Assembly: GCA_026397915.1 (NCBI GenBank)
Contig: JAPLTX010000044.1
Location: forward strand, 25,079-89,078
Reading direction: 5' to 3'
DNA from: Verrucomicrobiota bacterium
GTDB lineage: Bacteria > Verrucomicrobiota > Verrucomicrobiia > CAIQCK01
DNA length: 64,000 nt
Part shown: positions 25,169-34,424 of the stretch, in pieces
Numbering within the stretch: position 1 is the first letter of the stretch
Layout: each line of letters starts with the position of its first letter
Notes under the pieces: model-generated
The model's input: only the letters and a program-made list of their open reading frames with translations
What the model was told of the DNA's origin: nothing
Databases searched by the model: none
Made by a program: the position numbers and the translations under genes

Positions 25169-26095
25169 ATGACCAATCTCGAAGGCCAAACATTCGCCGG
25201 TTACGAAATCCTCTCCAAACTCGGCCAGGGCGGGATGGGCGCGGTCTATAAAGCCCGCCAGCCGATGCTGGACCGGCTCGTGGCGCTCAAGGTGATCTCT
25301 CCGAGTGTCGCAGGGAATCCGGATTTCATTGCCCGCTTCCGGCGTGAGGCAACGGCGGCGGCGCAACTCAATCACCCGAACATCGTGCAACTCTACAGCG
25401 CTGGCGAGAGCGAGGGCGTCCACTTCATGGCGTGTGAGTTCATTGATGGCGAATCCCTCCAAGGCAAGCTCGACCGCCGCGGTCGTCTCGATCCACGCGA
25501 AACGCTGGCAGTTTGCGTCTTTGTTTGCGAGGCGCTCAAATACGCATGGGCGACCGCGAAGCTGATTCACCGGGACATCAAGCCTGACAACATCTTTCTC
25601 TCCAAAGAAGGCGATGTGAAGGTCGGCGACTTCGGCCTCGCCAAGCGCCTCGGCAGCGACGCGAGCGGCCTGACCAAAACCGGCACCACGATGGAGTCGC
25701 CGCATTACATGAGTCCCGAACAAGCGCTTGGCCACAAGGACCTCGATTTCCGTTGCGACACCTACAGCGTCGGCTGCACGCTGTATCACATGCTGGCCGG
25801 AGCGGTTCCCTACAACAGCAAGAATGTTGTCGAAGTGATGACGCAACATTGTTACGGCCCGTTGCCAGCCATTGCACAGGCTGTGCCCGGTTGCCCGGCG
25901 GTGTTGGTATTGCTTGTCAACAGAATGCTCGCGAAAAACCGCGATGAGCGCCATGCGAGCCATGACGACCTGATCGCCCACCTGTTGGAAGTGCGCGAGC
26001 AGATTCGCGCGCCACAGAACTCCATCGCCTGCGCGCCCGCTGTCGGTCCAGCCCGGCTGACACCGCACGTGGTAAAACCGGGTTCGCCGCCATGA
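25169..26095 (+). CDS. Soluble Ser/Thr protein kinase (kinase 2)
   Basis: A 308 aa protein that consists of a kinase domain with a short tail and no transmembrane segment. The active-site set is complete: GQGGMGAVY, K41, E60, IHRDIKPDN, DFG and SPHYMSPEQ. The ATG at 25169 aligns with the MTNLEG start of its paralogues; an in-frame GTG at 25148 would add seven residues. It starts 22 bp after kinase 1 ends and its stop overlaps the start of the next gene (ATGA), so it is translationally coupled to the tandem pseudokinase. That pairing suggests the pseudokinase could regulate or scaffold it (inference). Confidence 0.9.
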   Translation: MTNLEGQTFAGYEILSKLGQGGMGAVYKARQPMLDRLVALKVISPSVAGNPDFIARFRREATAAAQLNHPNIVQLYSAGESEGVHFMACEFIDGESLQGKLDRRGRLDPRETLAVCVFVCEALKYAWATAKLIHRDIKPDNIFLSKEGDVKVGDFGLAKRLGSDASGLTKTGTTMESPHYMSPEQALGHKDLDFRCDTYSVGCTLYHMLAGAVPYNSKNVVEVMTQHCYGPLPAIAQAVPGCPAVLVLLVNRMLAKNRDERHASHDDLIAHLLEVREQIRAPQNSIACAPAVGPARLTPHVVKPGSPP

Positions 26096-29000
26096 CCAAT
26101 CTCGAAGGCAAACCGTTCGCCGGTTACGAGGTCGTCGCCAAACTTGGCGACGGCGACTTGGGCGCTGTCTATAAGGCCCGCCAGCCGAAGCCTGACCGGG
26201 TCGTCGTGCTCAAACTTCTCGAACCGCGTCTCGCGGGCGATGCGGAATTCCTCAAGCGTTTCAAGCGCGAGGCGGCGGCCGCCGCGGATCTCGGCCACCC
26301 AAACCTCATGCAGGTGTATGGCGCCGGCGAACACCAAGGCATCCACTACGTGGCCACGGAGTTTGCCGAGGGTGACACGTTGGGCAAGCGGCTCGCGCGG
26401 CGCGGCCGGTTGGAACCGCGCGAAGCCCTGGCCATCACGTTTTACGTGGTGCGTGCGCTGCTCTACGCATGGAGCAAGGCGAAACTCGCTCATCTCAATA
26501 TCCGGCCGGAGAGCATCTTCTTGCGGAAGGCCGGCGATGTGAAGCTGGATGGTCTTGGCATGGCAAAGCCGGCGGCCACAGCGGCGTCAAGGTTGCCGCA
26601 CTACACTAGTCCGGAACAGGCGCAGGCGGCGGGCGAGATTGATTTCCGTGCCGACATCTACAGCCTTGGTTGCGTCCTCTATCACATGCTCGCCGGCAAG
26701 ACGCCTTACGAGGGCGACAACGCGAAGGCGCTGTTGGCGAAGCGCGTCAGCGAGCCGCCGCCGGACATCACCAAAGTCTGGCCGACATGCCCAGCTTCGT
26801 TGGGCCGGTTGTTGGGGAGAATGATGGCCAGGCAGACTGCCGACCGGCACCGCAACTATGACGACCTGATCAAGGAACTGCTGGAGGTGCGCGAGGAAGT
26901 CAAACAGGCAACGCGGCAACGAACCGCGATCCCGGCGAAAAGCGAAAGCCGCACTTTCGCAGGCTATACGCTCCTCGCCAAGCTGAGCCAGGACGACAGC
27001 AGCGCGGTGTATAAAGCGTATCAGCCGTCGCCAAAGCGTCTCGTTGCGCTCAAGGTGCTGGCATCGCGACTCAGCAAGAACTCCGAGTTCGTCGCCCGCT
27101 TCAAACGCGGGACCGCCGCTGCTGCCGGCCTCAATCATCCGAACATCGTGCAGGTTTACAGCGCCGGCGAGGCGGACGGCGCTTGCTACGTCGCGCTCGA
27201 ATTTGTCGAGGGCCGGACGCTGCGCCAACGGCTGGAGCGGCGCGGTCAACTGCATCCGCGCGAAGCCCTCGCCATTACGTTCTATGTGGCCCAGGCACTC
27301 GAGCACGCCTGGAACAAAGCAAAGCTGGCGCACGGCGGACTCACGCCCGACAACATCGTTCTAACCGGCTCCGGCGAGGTGAAGGTTGGCGATTTTGGCA
27401 CGGCCAAAATTCTGGAAGAAGCGCAAGGCACGGCGGCATCCGCGAAAGCGGAGGTGCCCGGCTCGCTGTATTACATGAGTCCCGAGCAAGGGCGTGGCGT
27501 GAAGGAACTCGATTGTCGCGCCGACATTTACAGCCTCGGCTGCATGCTCTACCACATACTTACCGGCAAGACGCCCTATGATGGCGATACTCCAGCGGCC
27601 ATTGCGAAGAAGCACGTGAACGATCCGCCACCGGCGATTCTCAAGGCGTGGCCGACTTGTCCGGCCATGCTCGCCCGGTTGATGGACAAAATGCTGGCCA
27701 AATCGCGCCGCGACCGGCCGCAGAGCTACGACGATCTGCTCACCGAAATGGTGAAGGTGCGCGAGGAGTTCAAGCGCGTGAAAGTTGCTCCCCCGGCAGC
27801 GCCGGGCGCGACAGCACCCATCCCTGCCGAGCCATCAAAAGCCAAACAGACTGAAAACGAGAGCGCCGCCGAACCGGTCGCTTGGAACCGGTCGCCGATC
27901 TTCATTGGTGCTGGAATCGCCGCGGTGGTTTTGCTGGGAGGCTTGCTCGTCTGGGCGCCTTGGAAGAAACCTGCGATCCAGTCTTCGCCGCAGGAAGAGC
28001 AGCGTGTTGATGATTCCTCTCCGCGCGTCACGCCGTTCGCGCAAACTCCGACACCGCGCCGCGAGGTTGCGCGCGCCACGATCAGATCGGATACGACGAC
28101 GGCCTATACTCCGCCAGCTTCCAAACCATGGCAGCCTGAGCCGAAGCCTATGACGACTCCCATCGCGCCACCGGAGCCGCCGCCAGCTCCGGCAGCCGGT
28201 GACACGAAAGCGCCGGAAGCGCCAGCCGACAATCCCATGGCTCCTCGCGCGACCCTGGCCAGAGTCGGGAGCAAGGAGATTGTGCTCGATATGCCTTCAA
28301 GCGCCGTTCCCAGCGAGCAGCCGATGACCGACGAGGCGTTTGCAGCCGCAGTAGCCCCGCTGCCGCCACAGGAACAGGTTAAGAGAGTCATCGCCAGGCT
28401 TCAGGAACTCAATCCCGGTTTCAGTGGCAAGGGGAGCTACAAGATCGAAAACAATGTTGTGGCGGAACTGACAATCTCGACAACAGGCTCATTGGTTCCA
28501 ACGGTGGGCGTGACCGACATGACGCCCATAAAGACGCTGAAAAGCCTCCAGCGTCTCGTGCTCGCGCCAGCCAAACCCGGCGAGCAGGGCGCGCTGGCTG
28601 ATTTGTCGGCGCTGAGCGGCATGACGCTGACGTGGCTGTCCTGCCACGGTAACCCGCAACTTCAGGACCTGTCGCCGCTGAAAGACATGCCGCTGACCGG
28701 ACTGACTTGCGGCGGGACGCTCGTGAAAGACCTCACGCCGCTCAGTGCCATGCGCCTGGCCACCCTGGGCATCAACGACACGCCGGTCGAAGACATCTCC
28801 GCGTTGAACGGAATGCCGCTCGCGGTGTTGTGGTGCCAGAACAGCAAGGTCGCCGATCTTACTCCGCTGAAAGGCGCGCCGCTGCGTGAGCTGCGCTGCG
28901 ATTTCATGATGGTGCGCGACGGCCCCGTTCTGCGCGACATCCGAACGCTCGCCAGGATCAACGACCTGCCGGCGGCGACGTTCTGGAAGCGCGCCAACCT

Positions 29001-29580
29001 GGCCACGGCGGCACCTTCAACCGTCCTGAGCGCGGTGAAGGCGGCACCCGACTTCAAGTCGTTATTCAACGGCAAAGACATGACCGGTTGGCGGGCGCGG
29101 ACCCCGAGCCTGCCAGACGGCTGGCGCGTGCGTCGCGGCACGATGATCAACACCCCGCCCAGCTCCGATATCGTGTCGGCGCAACAGTTCGACAACTTCG
29201 AGTTCTACTGCGAATACAAAACCTCTCGTCGCTGCCATAGCGGCGTGCTCCTGCGCGGTCGCTACCGCATCCCGATTCTGAACGACGCAGGTCAGCCACC
29301 GTCCGTCACCTGTAGCGGCAGCGTTCATGAGTTGCTTGCGCCCACCAAGAATGCGAGCAAGCCGCCCGACACTTGGCAGGCGCTCTATGTGAGGCTCGTC
29401 GGCAGCACCGTGACGGTCATTCTCAACGGCAAGAAGGTGATTGACGGACGCGGGCTGGACGAATCAAGCGGCTCTTTCGGCGGAGACGTGGTCAAATCCG
29501 GCCCCATCCTTCTGATGGGTGGCAGCAGTGTCATTTTCCGGAACCTCCGCATTAAGCCGCTGCTTGCGAAAGAGAACTAG
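26092..29580 (+). CDS. Tandem pseudokinase with LRR and DUF1080 modules (kinase 3)
   Basis: A 1162 aa membrane protein with two kinase-like domains in a row. In the first (residues 9-280) the HRD motif is H134-L135-N136, and the DFG region reads DGLG at 153-156, so the catalytic and metal-binding aspartates are not in place, while K41 and E60 remain. In the second (289-560) the glycine loop is SQDDSSAVY, the helix-C glutamate is G340, HRD is H414-G415-G416, but K321 and D434-F-G remain. A transmembrane helix (602-622) and a proline-rich linker follow, then leucine-rich repeats (750-960) and a DUF1080 domain (985-1160). Both domains are predicted not to transfer phosphate. It overlaps the kinase 2 gene by 4 bp. 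Confidence 0.9.
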   Translation: MTNLEGKPFAGYEVVAKLGDGDLGAVYKARQPKPDRVVVLKLLEPRLAGDAEFLKRFKREAAAAADLGHPNLMQVYGAGEHQGIHYVATEFAEGDTLGKRLARRGRLEPREALAITFYVVRALLYAWSKAKLAHLNIRPESIFLRKAGDVKLDGLGMAKPAATAASRLPHYTSPEQAQAAGEIDFRADIYSLGCVLYHMLAGKTPYEGDNAKALLAKRVSEPPPDITKVWPTCPASLGRLLGRMMARQTADRHRNYDDLIKELLEVREEVKQATRQRTAIPAKSESRTFAGYTLLAKLSQDDSSAVYKAYQPSPKRLVALKVLASRLSKNSEFVARFKRGTAAAAGLNHPNIVQVYSAGEADGACYVALEFVEGRTLRQRLERRGQLHPREALAITFYVAQALEHAWNKAKLAHGGLTPDNIVLTGSGEVKVGDFGTAKILEEAQGTAASAKAEVPGSLYYMSPEQGRGVKELDCRADIYSLGCMLYHILTGKTPYDGDTPAAIAKKHVNDPPPAILKAWPTCPAMLARLMDKMLAKSRRDRPQSYDDLLTEMVKVREEFKRVKVAPPAAPGATAPIPAEPSKAKQTENESAAEPVAWNRSPIFIGAGIAAVVLLGGLLVWAPWKKPAIQSSPQEEQRVDDSSPRVTPFAQTPTPRREVARATIRSDTTTAYTPPASKPWQPEPKPMTTPIAPPEPPPAPAAGDTKAPEAPADNPMAPRATLARVGSKEIVLDMPSSAVPSEQPMTDEAFAAAVAPLPPQEQVKRVIARLQELNPGFSGKGSYKIENNVVAELTISTTGSLVPTVGVTDMTPIKTLKSLQRLVLAPAKPGEQGALADLSALSGMTLTWLSCHGNPQLQDLSPLKDMPLTGLTCGGTLVKDLTPLSAMRLATLGINDTPVEDISALNGMPLAVLWCQNSKVADLTPLKGAPLRELRCDFMMVRDGPVLRDIRTLARINDLPAATFWKRANLATAAPSTVLSAVKAAPDFKSLFNGKDMTGWRARTPSLPDGWRVRRGTMINTPPSSDIVSAQQFDNFEFYCEYKTSRRCHSGVLLRGRYRIPILNDAGQPPSVTCSGSVHELLAPTKNASKPPDTWQALYVRLVGSTVTVILNGKKVIDGRGLDESSGSFGGDVVKSGPILLMGGSSVIFRNLRIKPLLAKEN

Positions 29581-29698
29581 ACTATCAACTGTCGCGACAT
29601 TCGCATCAAACCATCGTCCTCGAAATGAAACAAGATAGGCCAACCTTGACCGACCACCTTGCTTTGCTAGACTGCTCGTCCCAAGAGAGCGGGCTGCC

Positions 29699-32600
29699 AT
29701 GAGTGATCTTACGGGCCAAACATTTGCCGGTTACGAAATTCTTGCCAAGCTCGGCGAAGGCGGAATGGGGGCGGTCTATAAAGCGCGCCAGCCGACGCTC
29801 AACCGTCTCGTCGCATTGAAGGTCATGGCGTCCCAGCTCAGCAGCGATTCCATGTTCGTCTCCCGCTTCAGGCGCGAGGCCAACGCCGCCGCCGCCCTCA
29901 ATCATGAGAACATCGTGCAGGTCTTTACTGCCGGCGAATCCGACGGCACCCACTACATCGCAATGGAGTTTGTCGAAGGCAAGACGCTCCGCGACCACAT
30001 TGACAGCCACGGCAAACTTGACCCGCGCGAGGCCATTGCCATTACCGTCTATGTAGCCACAGCCCTCCAATACGCCTGGAGCAAGGCCAAGCTCATTCAC
30101 CGCGACATCAAGCCGGAGAACATCTTCCTCTCCAACACCGGCGAGGTGAAAGTGGGAGACCTCGGTCTCGCGAAAACCGTCGGCGGGGCAACGACGAACC
30201 TGACGCAGACCGGCATGATGATGGGCAGCCCGCACTACATCAGTCCGGAGCAGGCACGCGGCGCCGCCGACATTGATTTCCGGACGGACATCTACAGTCT
30301 TGGCTGCACGCTTTACCACATGCTAACGGGCCGGCCGCCCTACAGTGGCAGCGATCCGCTGGTGGTCATCACCAAGCACGTCAACGATCCGCCGCCGGCG
30401 ATCTTCAAGGTCTGGTCGTCGTGCCCGGTGCCGCTGGGGATGCTGGTGGGCAAGATGCTGGCCAAGAACCGGAACGACCGTTTCGCGAGCTACGAGGAAT
30501 TGATCGCGGAGATGATCCGCGTGCGGGAGAAACTTGCGCCGGTAGTGAGCGCGCCGCCCGCCAGCGCCAGCGAGCCGACGAAGGTGGCTGCGGCAACGCC
30601 AAAGCCCGCTGTTGCAAAGACGCCAAAGCCCGCTCCGGCGGCAAAGCCGGGGTTGGCGATTCGTAATTGGAAACTGGTAATGGGTGGTGTGGCGGCGGTC
30701 GCGCTGATCGCAGGCGCGGTGTGGTGGTTTGCAGGCCGCGCATCCTCACCCGATGGTGTTGCGCTTCCTGAAGGATATAGGCCGATTTTCAACGGCAAAG
30801 ACTTGTCAGGCTGGAAAGTGCGGGACGCGGGCAAATACAACGCGTGGACCGCGCAGGATGGCGTGCTGGTCAACACTCAGGCCGGCACCGACCTCATCAC
30901 GGAGGAGCAGTTCACCGACTTCCTGTTTCACTGCGAGTTCAAGATTCCTCCCGGCGGCAACAGCGGCGTCTATCTGCGGGGGCGATACGAGATCCAAATC
31001 TACGACGACTTCGGCCAGCCGTCCGGCGGGCAGACCAGCGGCGGCATTTTCAAGGTGATTACGCCGAGCGAGAACGCGAGCAAGCCGGCGGGCGAGTGGC
31101 AATCGTTGTCCGCCGGAATTCGCGGCAAGCACGTAGAAGTGGTTCTCAACGGCAAGAAAGTCATTGATTACGGCGAGTTGACCAAGCCCACAGGCGATGC
31201 GCTCGACAAGAACGTGGATCAGCCCGGCCCGATCATGCTGCAAGGCCGCTATGGCCGCGTCGAGTTTCGCAACATTCGCACCAAGCCGCTGACCGGCCTG
31301 GCTCCTTCCGCGCCTGACGCCGTCTTCCTCCGCGAAGTCGCCGCGCTGTCGGCGGAGCAGCAAGTCAAGCGCGTCGTGGCGAAGCTGAAGGAACTGAATC
31401 CCGACTTTGATCCGTCCCAAGCGACGATTGACTCGGAAGTGAAGGACGGCCAGGTGTCCATGTTCAAGCTCCTCAGCGCCTGGAAACTGACGGACCTGTC
31501 GCCGGTCCGCGCCTTGTCAGGGCTGAAATGGCTCGAACTCGGCGAGGCGAAGGCTGCCGATCTGACACCGCTGAAAGGCTTGCGACTGGAACGCTTTTTA
31601 CTCCACCACATGGACGAAGTGAGCGACCTCTCGCCATTGCAAGGAATGCCGCTGAAATACTTGCTTCTCGAAGCCGGACGGATCACCGATTTGAACCCGC
31701 TCAAAGGGATGCCGCTGGAGACACTCCATGTCTCAAGCAGACAAGTGAGCGACGTCTCGCCGCTATCGGGCATGACGACGTTAAGAAGTCTGAGGTTACA
31801 CAACGTGTCGGTCAGCAATTTGTCGCCGCTCAAAGGCCTGGGCTTGGCCAGCCTGCACGTGGGGCAAGCGAAGGTCAGCGACCTCTCGCCGTTGCGAGAC
31901 ATGCCGTTGAAATCCCTCGAATGCGAACCCGACCTGCTCGCGCGCGAGCCGAACCGGACCATCGTGCGGTCCATCGCCACGCTCCAGACGATCAACAAGC
32001 TGCCGGCAGCGGAGTTTTGGAAACAGGTGGACGCGGGCAAACTGCCTGACGCCGCGCCGGCAAGCGCCGCACAGCCCGGCGAAACGAAGCTCCTGGACCT
32101 CGGCGGCGGCGTGAAGATGGAACTCGTGTCCATCCCTCCCGGCGAGCTCATGCTCGGCAGCACGAAGGAGGAGCAGGCGTGGGCAGTGGCCAACGGCGCG
32201 ATGGAAAACTATGTGAAGCACGAGGGAGAAGCGCCGCGTAAGGCGGTGATCAAACATGGGTTCTGGATGGGCCGGACGGAGGTGACAGTGGGCCAATGGA
32301 AGCAGTTCGTCGCCGCAACGGGATATAAGAGCGAGGCGGAAAAGAAGGGCTTCGTGGATTACGCCCTACGGAAAGGACAATCGCGGGGTCGTGTGGACGG
32401 ATTGAGTTGGCGTGACCAGGGGCTTGGCTCGCCGCCGCAAGACAATCATCCGGTGTCCTGCGTGAGTTGGAACGACGCGGTGGCGTTTTGCCAATGGGCG
32501 ACGGAGCGCGAGCGCAAAGCGGGGCGGATCGCGGCGGGCCAGATGATTCGGCTGCCGACGGAGGCGGAGTGGGAGTATGCGTGCCGTGCCGGGGCCCAGA

Positions 32601-34417
32601 CGAGATTCTGGTGGGGCGATGCGAAGGAGGACGGCAAGGGCCGGTTGAACTTGAGTGAGAAGAACGACGGGTATGAGTTCATGGCGCCGGCGGATGCGTT
32701 TGGAGCGCGAGGACGGAACGGGTTTGGGTTGGCGGACATGTTGGGCAATGTTGATGAGTGGTGTCTGGATGAATTCGATGCGACGGGGGCACACGAAGAC
32801 TTGTGGACGGGCAATCCCGGCACGCGGGTGTTGCGGGGCGGGGCATTCCGCCGCAATCTCGCCGTTGCTCGGTGTGCCTACCGCTACAGTTTCGGTCCGT
32901 CCATCTCGGATGACGAACACGGCTTTCGGGTCTGTCTCGGCCCGGACGTGCTCGGCGCTGCGCCTGCCTCCGCAACTCCGACAGACCTGCCGAAGGAAAC
33001 CTCCCTCGACCTCGGCGGCGGCGTGAAGATGGAACTCGCCCTCGTTCCAGCGGGCGAGTTCATCATGGGATCGAACGACGGCCCTGGCTACGAGAAACCC
33101 GTTCACAAGGTGCGAATCAGCGCCCCGTTCTACATGGGCAAGTATGAGGTCACCATCACTCAGTTCAAACGATTCGTCGCCGAGACGCAGTATCAGACCG
33201 AAGCGGAGAGGTTCAATAACGGCTGGATGCCCACCAATGGCAGATGGGGACCCGTGCCCGGCGTAAACTGGAGAACGCCGGTTCAATTCACCCAGGTGGA
33301 TGATCATCCGGTCTGTGTGGTGTCATGGAACGACATCCAGGAATTCTGCAAATGGGCATCGAAACAAACTGGCAGGATCGTGCGTTTGCCGACGGAAGCA
33401 CAATGGGAATACGCCTGCCGGGCCGGCACGACCACGAAGTTCAACACGACCGACAAGGACTCGGAATTGGGAGAAGCCGCTTGGTTTGCAGCGAATTCCG
33501 GTCAACGCACGCACCCGGTGGGGCAGAAGAAACCCAATGCGTGGGGACTTTATGACATGCACGGCAATCTGTATGAGATGGTGCAGGATTTCTACAGCGA
33601 CAAGTATGATGTGGAACAGTTCGTGGTTGATCCCCAAGGTTCGACCACAGGTGGCGGGCGCCAGATGCGCGGTGGTGGCTGGGGAAATAATCCGGCCAGT
33701 GTCCGTTCAGCCTGCCGCAAGAAGATCGGTCTCGATGAAGCCAGCATCGGCAATGGTTTCCGAGTCGTCACCGATGCGCTGCCAGCCACCGGCTCCGTTG
33801 CCTCAACGTCGAGCGCCACTGGCGACGCCGCGTGGCAGAACACCATCAACCTGTTGCTGTTGGTGGACCTTTCACAGGATGTGAACTCAGGCAAGTGGGA
33901 GGCCGCCCCTGATGGGCTGAAGGCTACCGACATCAAGAGCATGTCGCAAAAAATTCAGCCGCCTTACCGTCCGCCGGAGGAGTATGACTACCGCGTCAGC
34001 TTCACACCAATGTCCGGCAACGCGGATGTCGCTATCGGGTTGACAGCCAGGGGCCGATCGTTCGTTTTCTACATGAAGAAATTCGCCAACGACCACTGCC
34101 TCGGCTTCGAGGCCATCGGCGGCAAAGCGATTGCCGCCGGTCCGACGGCGCATCGTTTCCCCCATCTGGAAATGGGGAGCCGATACACCGTGGTGGTGGA
34201 GGTGCGCAAGAACGGTCTGCGCGGCTACCTCGACGACAAGCTCGTGGCCGAGTGGTCCACGGACTACAGCGACATGACCGCATGGCCCGTCTGGAAATTC
34301 AAGGACGACACGCTCCCTGGATTCGGATGCAGCCTGAGCACCGTGGTGTTCCAAGAGGTCAAGTTGCGCGAAGTCGGCGGCAAAGGCACGTTCACGCGCG
34401 GTGGGTCGAAGCCGTAG
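29699..34417 (+). CDS. Ser/Thr protein kinase with DUF1080, LRR and two SUMF1-like domains (kinase 4)
   Basis: A 1572 aa kinase with an intact cytoplasmic domain (GEGGMGAVY 19-27, K41, E60, HRD 134-136, DLG 154-156), a transmembrane helix (about 324-346) and a long outer part. The order is DUF1080 (360-530, GNSGVYLRGRYEIQIYDD), leucine-rich repeats (545-780), SUMF1-like 1 (800-1080), SUMF1-like 2 (1100-1360) and a LamG-like C-terminal region (1368-1572). The first SUMF1-like domain has LPTEAEWEYACRAG and GLADMLGNVDEW; the second has LPTEAQWEYACRAG and GLYDMHGNLYEM. Neither has the two active-site cysteines of a true formylglycine-generating enzyme. The module order differs from kinase 1. It lies 118 bp after kinase 3. 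Confidence 0.9.
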   Translation: MSDLTGQTFAGYEILAKLGEGGMGAVYKARQPTLNRLVALKVMASQLSSDSMFVSRFRREANAAAALNHENIVQVFTAGESDGTHYIAMEFVEGKTLRDHIDSHGKLDPREAIAITVYVATALQYAWSKAKLIHRDIKPENIFLSNTGEVKVGDLGLAKTVGGATTNLTQTGMMMGSPHYISPEQARGAADIDFRTDIYSLGCTLYHMLTGRPPYSGSDPLVVITKHVNDPPPAIFKVWSSCPVPLGMLVGKMLAKNRNDRFASYEELIAEMIRVREKLAPVVSAPPASASEPTKVAAATPKPAVAKTPKPAPAAKPGLAIRNWKLVMGGVAAVALIAGAVWWFAGRASSPDGVALPEGYRPIFNGKDLSGWKVRDAGKYNAWTAQDGVLVNTQAGTDLITEEQFTDFLFHCEFKIPPGGNSGVYLRGRYEIQIYDDFGQPSGGQTSGGIFKVITPSENASKPAGEWQSLSAGIRGKHVEVVLNGKKVIDYGELTKPTGDALDKNVDQPGPIMLQGRYGRVEFRNIRTKPLTGLAPSAPDAVFLREVAALSAEQQVKRVVAKLKELNPDFDPSQATIDSEVKDGQVSMFKLLSAWKLTDLSPVRALSGLKWLELGEAKAADLTPLKGLRLERFLLHHMDEVSDLSPLQGMPLKYLLLEAGRITDLNPLKGMPLETLHVSSRQVSDVSPLSGMTTLRSLRLHNVSVSNLSPLKGLGLASLHVGQAKVSDLSPLRDMPLKSLECEPDLLAREPNRTIVRSIATLQTINKLPAAEFWKQVDAGKLPDAAPASAAQPGETKLLDLGGGVKMELVSIPPGELMLGSTKEEQAWAVANGAMENYVKHEGEAPRKAVIKHGFWMGRTEVTVGQWKQFVAATGYKSEAEKKGFVDYALRKGQSRGRVDGLSWRDQGLGSPPQDNHPVSCVSWNDAVAFCQWATERERKAGRIAAGQMIRLPTEAEWEYACRAGAQTRFWWGDAKEDGKGRLNLSEKNDGYEFMAPADAFGARGRNGFGLADMLGNVDEWCLDEFDATGAHEDLWTGNPGTRVLRGGAFRRNLAVARCAYRYSFGPSISDDEHGFRVCLGPDVLGAAPASATPTDLPKETSLDLGGGVKMELALVPAGEFIMGSNDGPGYEKPVHKVRISAPFYMGKYEVTITQFKRFVAETQYQTEAERFNNGWMPTNGRWGPVPGVNWRTPVQFTQVDDHPVCVVSWNDIQEFCKWASKQTGRIVRLPTEAQWEYACRAGTTTKFNTTDKDSELGEAAWFAANSGQRTHPVGQKKPNAWGLYDMHGNLYEMVQDFYSDKYDVEQFVVDPQGSTTGGGRQMRGGGWGNNPASVRSACRKKIGLDEASIGNGFRVVTDALPATGSVASTSSATGDAAWQNTINLLLLVDLSQDVNSGKWEAAPDGLKATDIKSMSQKIQPPYRPPEEYDYRVSFTPMSGNADVAIGLTARGRSFVFYMKKFANDHCLGFEAIGGKAIAAGPTAHRFPHLEMGSRYTVVVEVRKNGLRGYLDDKLVAEWSTDYSDMTAWPVWKFKDDTLPGFGCSLSTVVFQEVKLREVGGKGTFTRGGSKP

Positions 34418-34424
34418 TCGCGAG

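Noticed and set aside
20515..34417. Diversity-generating retroelement using the SUMF1-like domains as targets
   Set aside because: The C-type-lectin fold is a common DGR target, but no reverse transcriptase or template repeat was found in the window.
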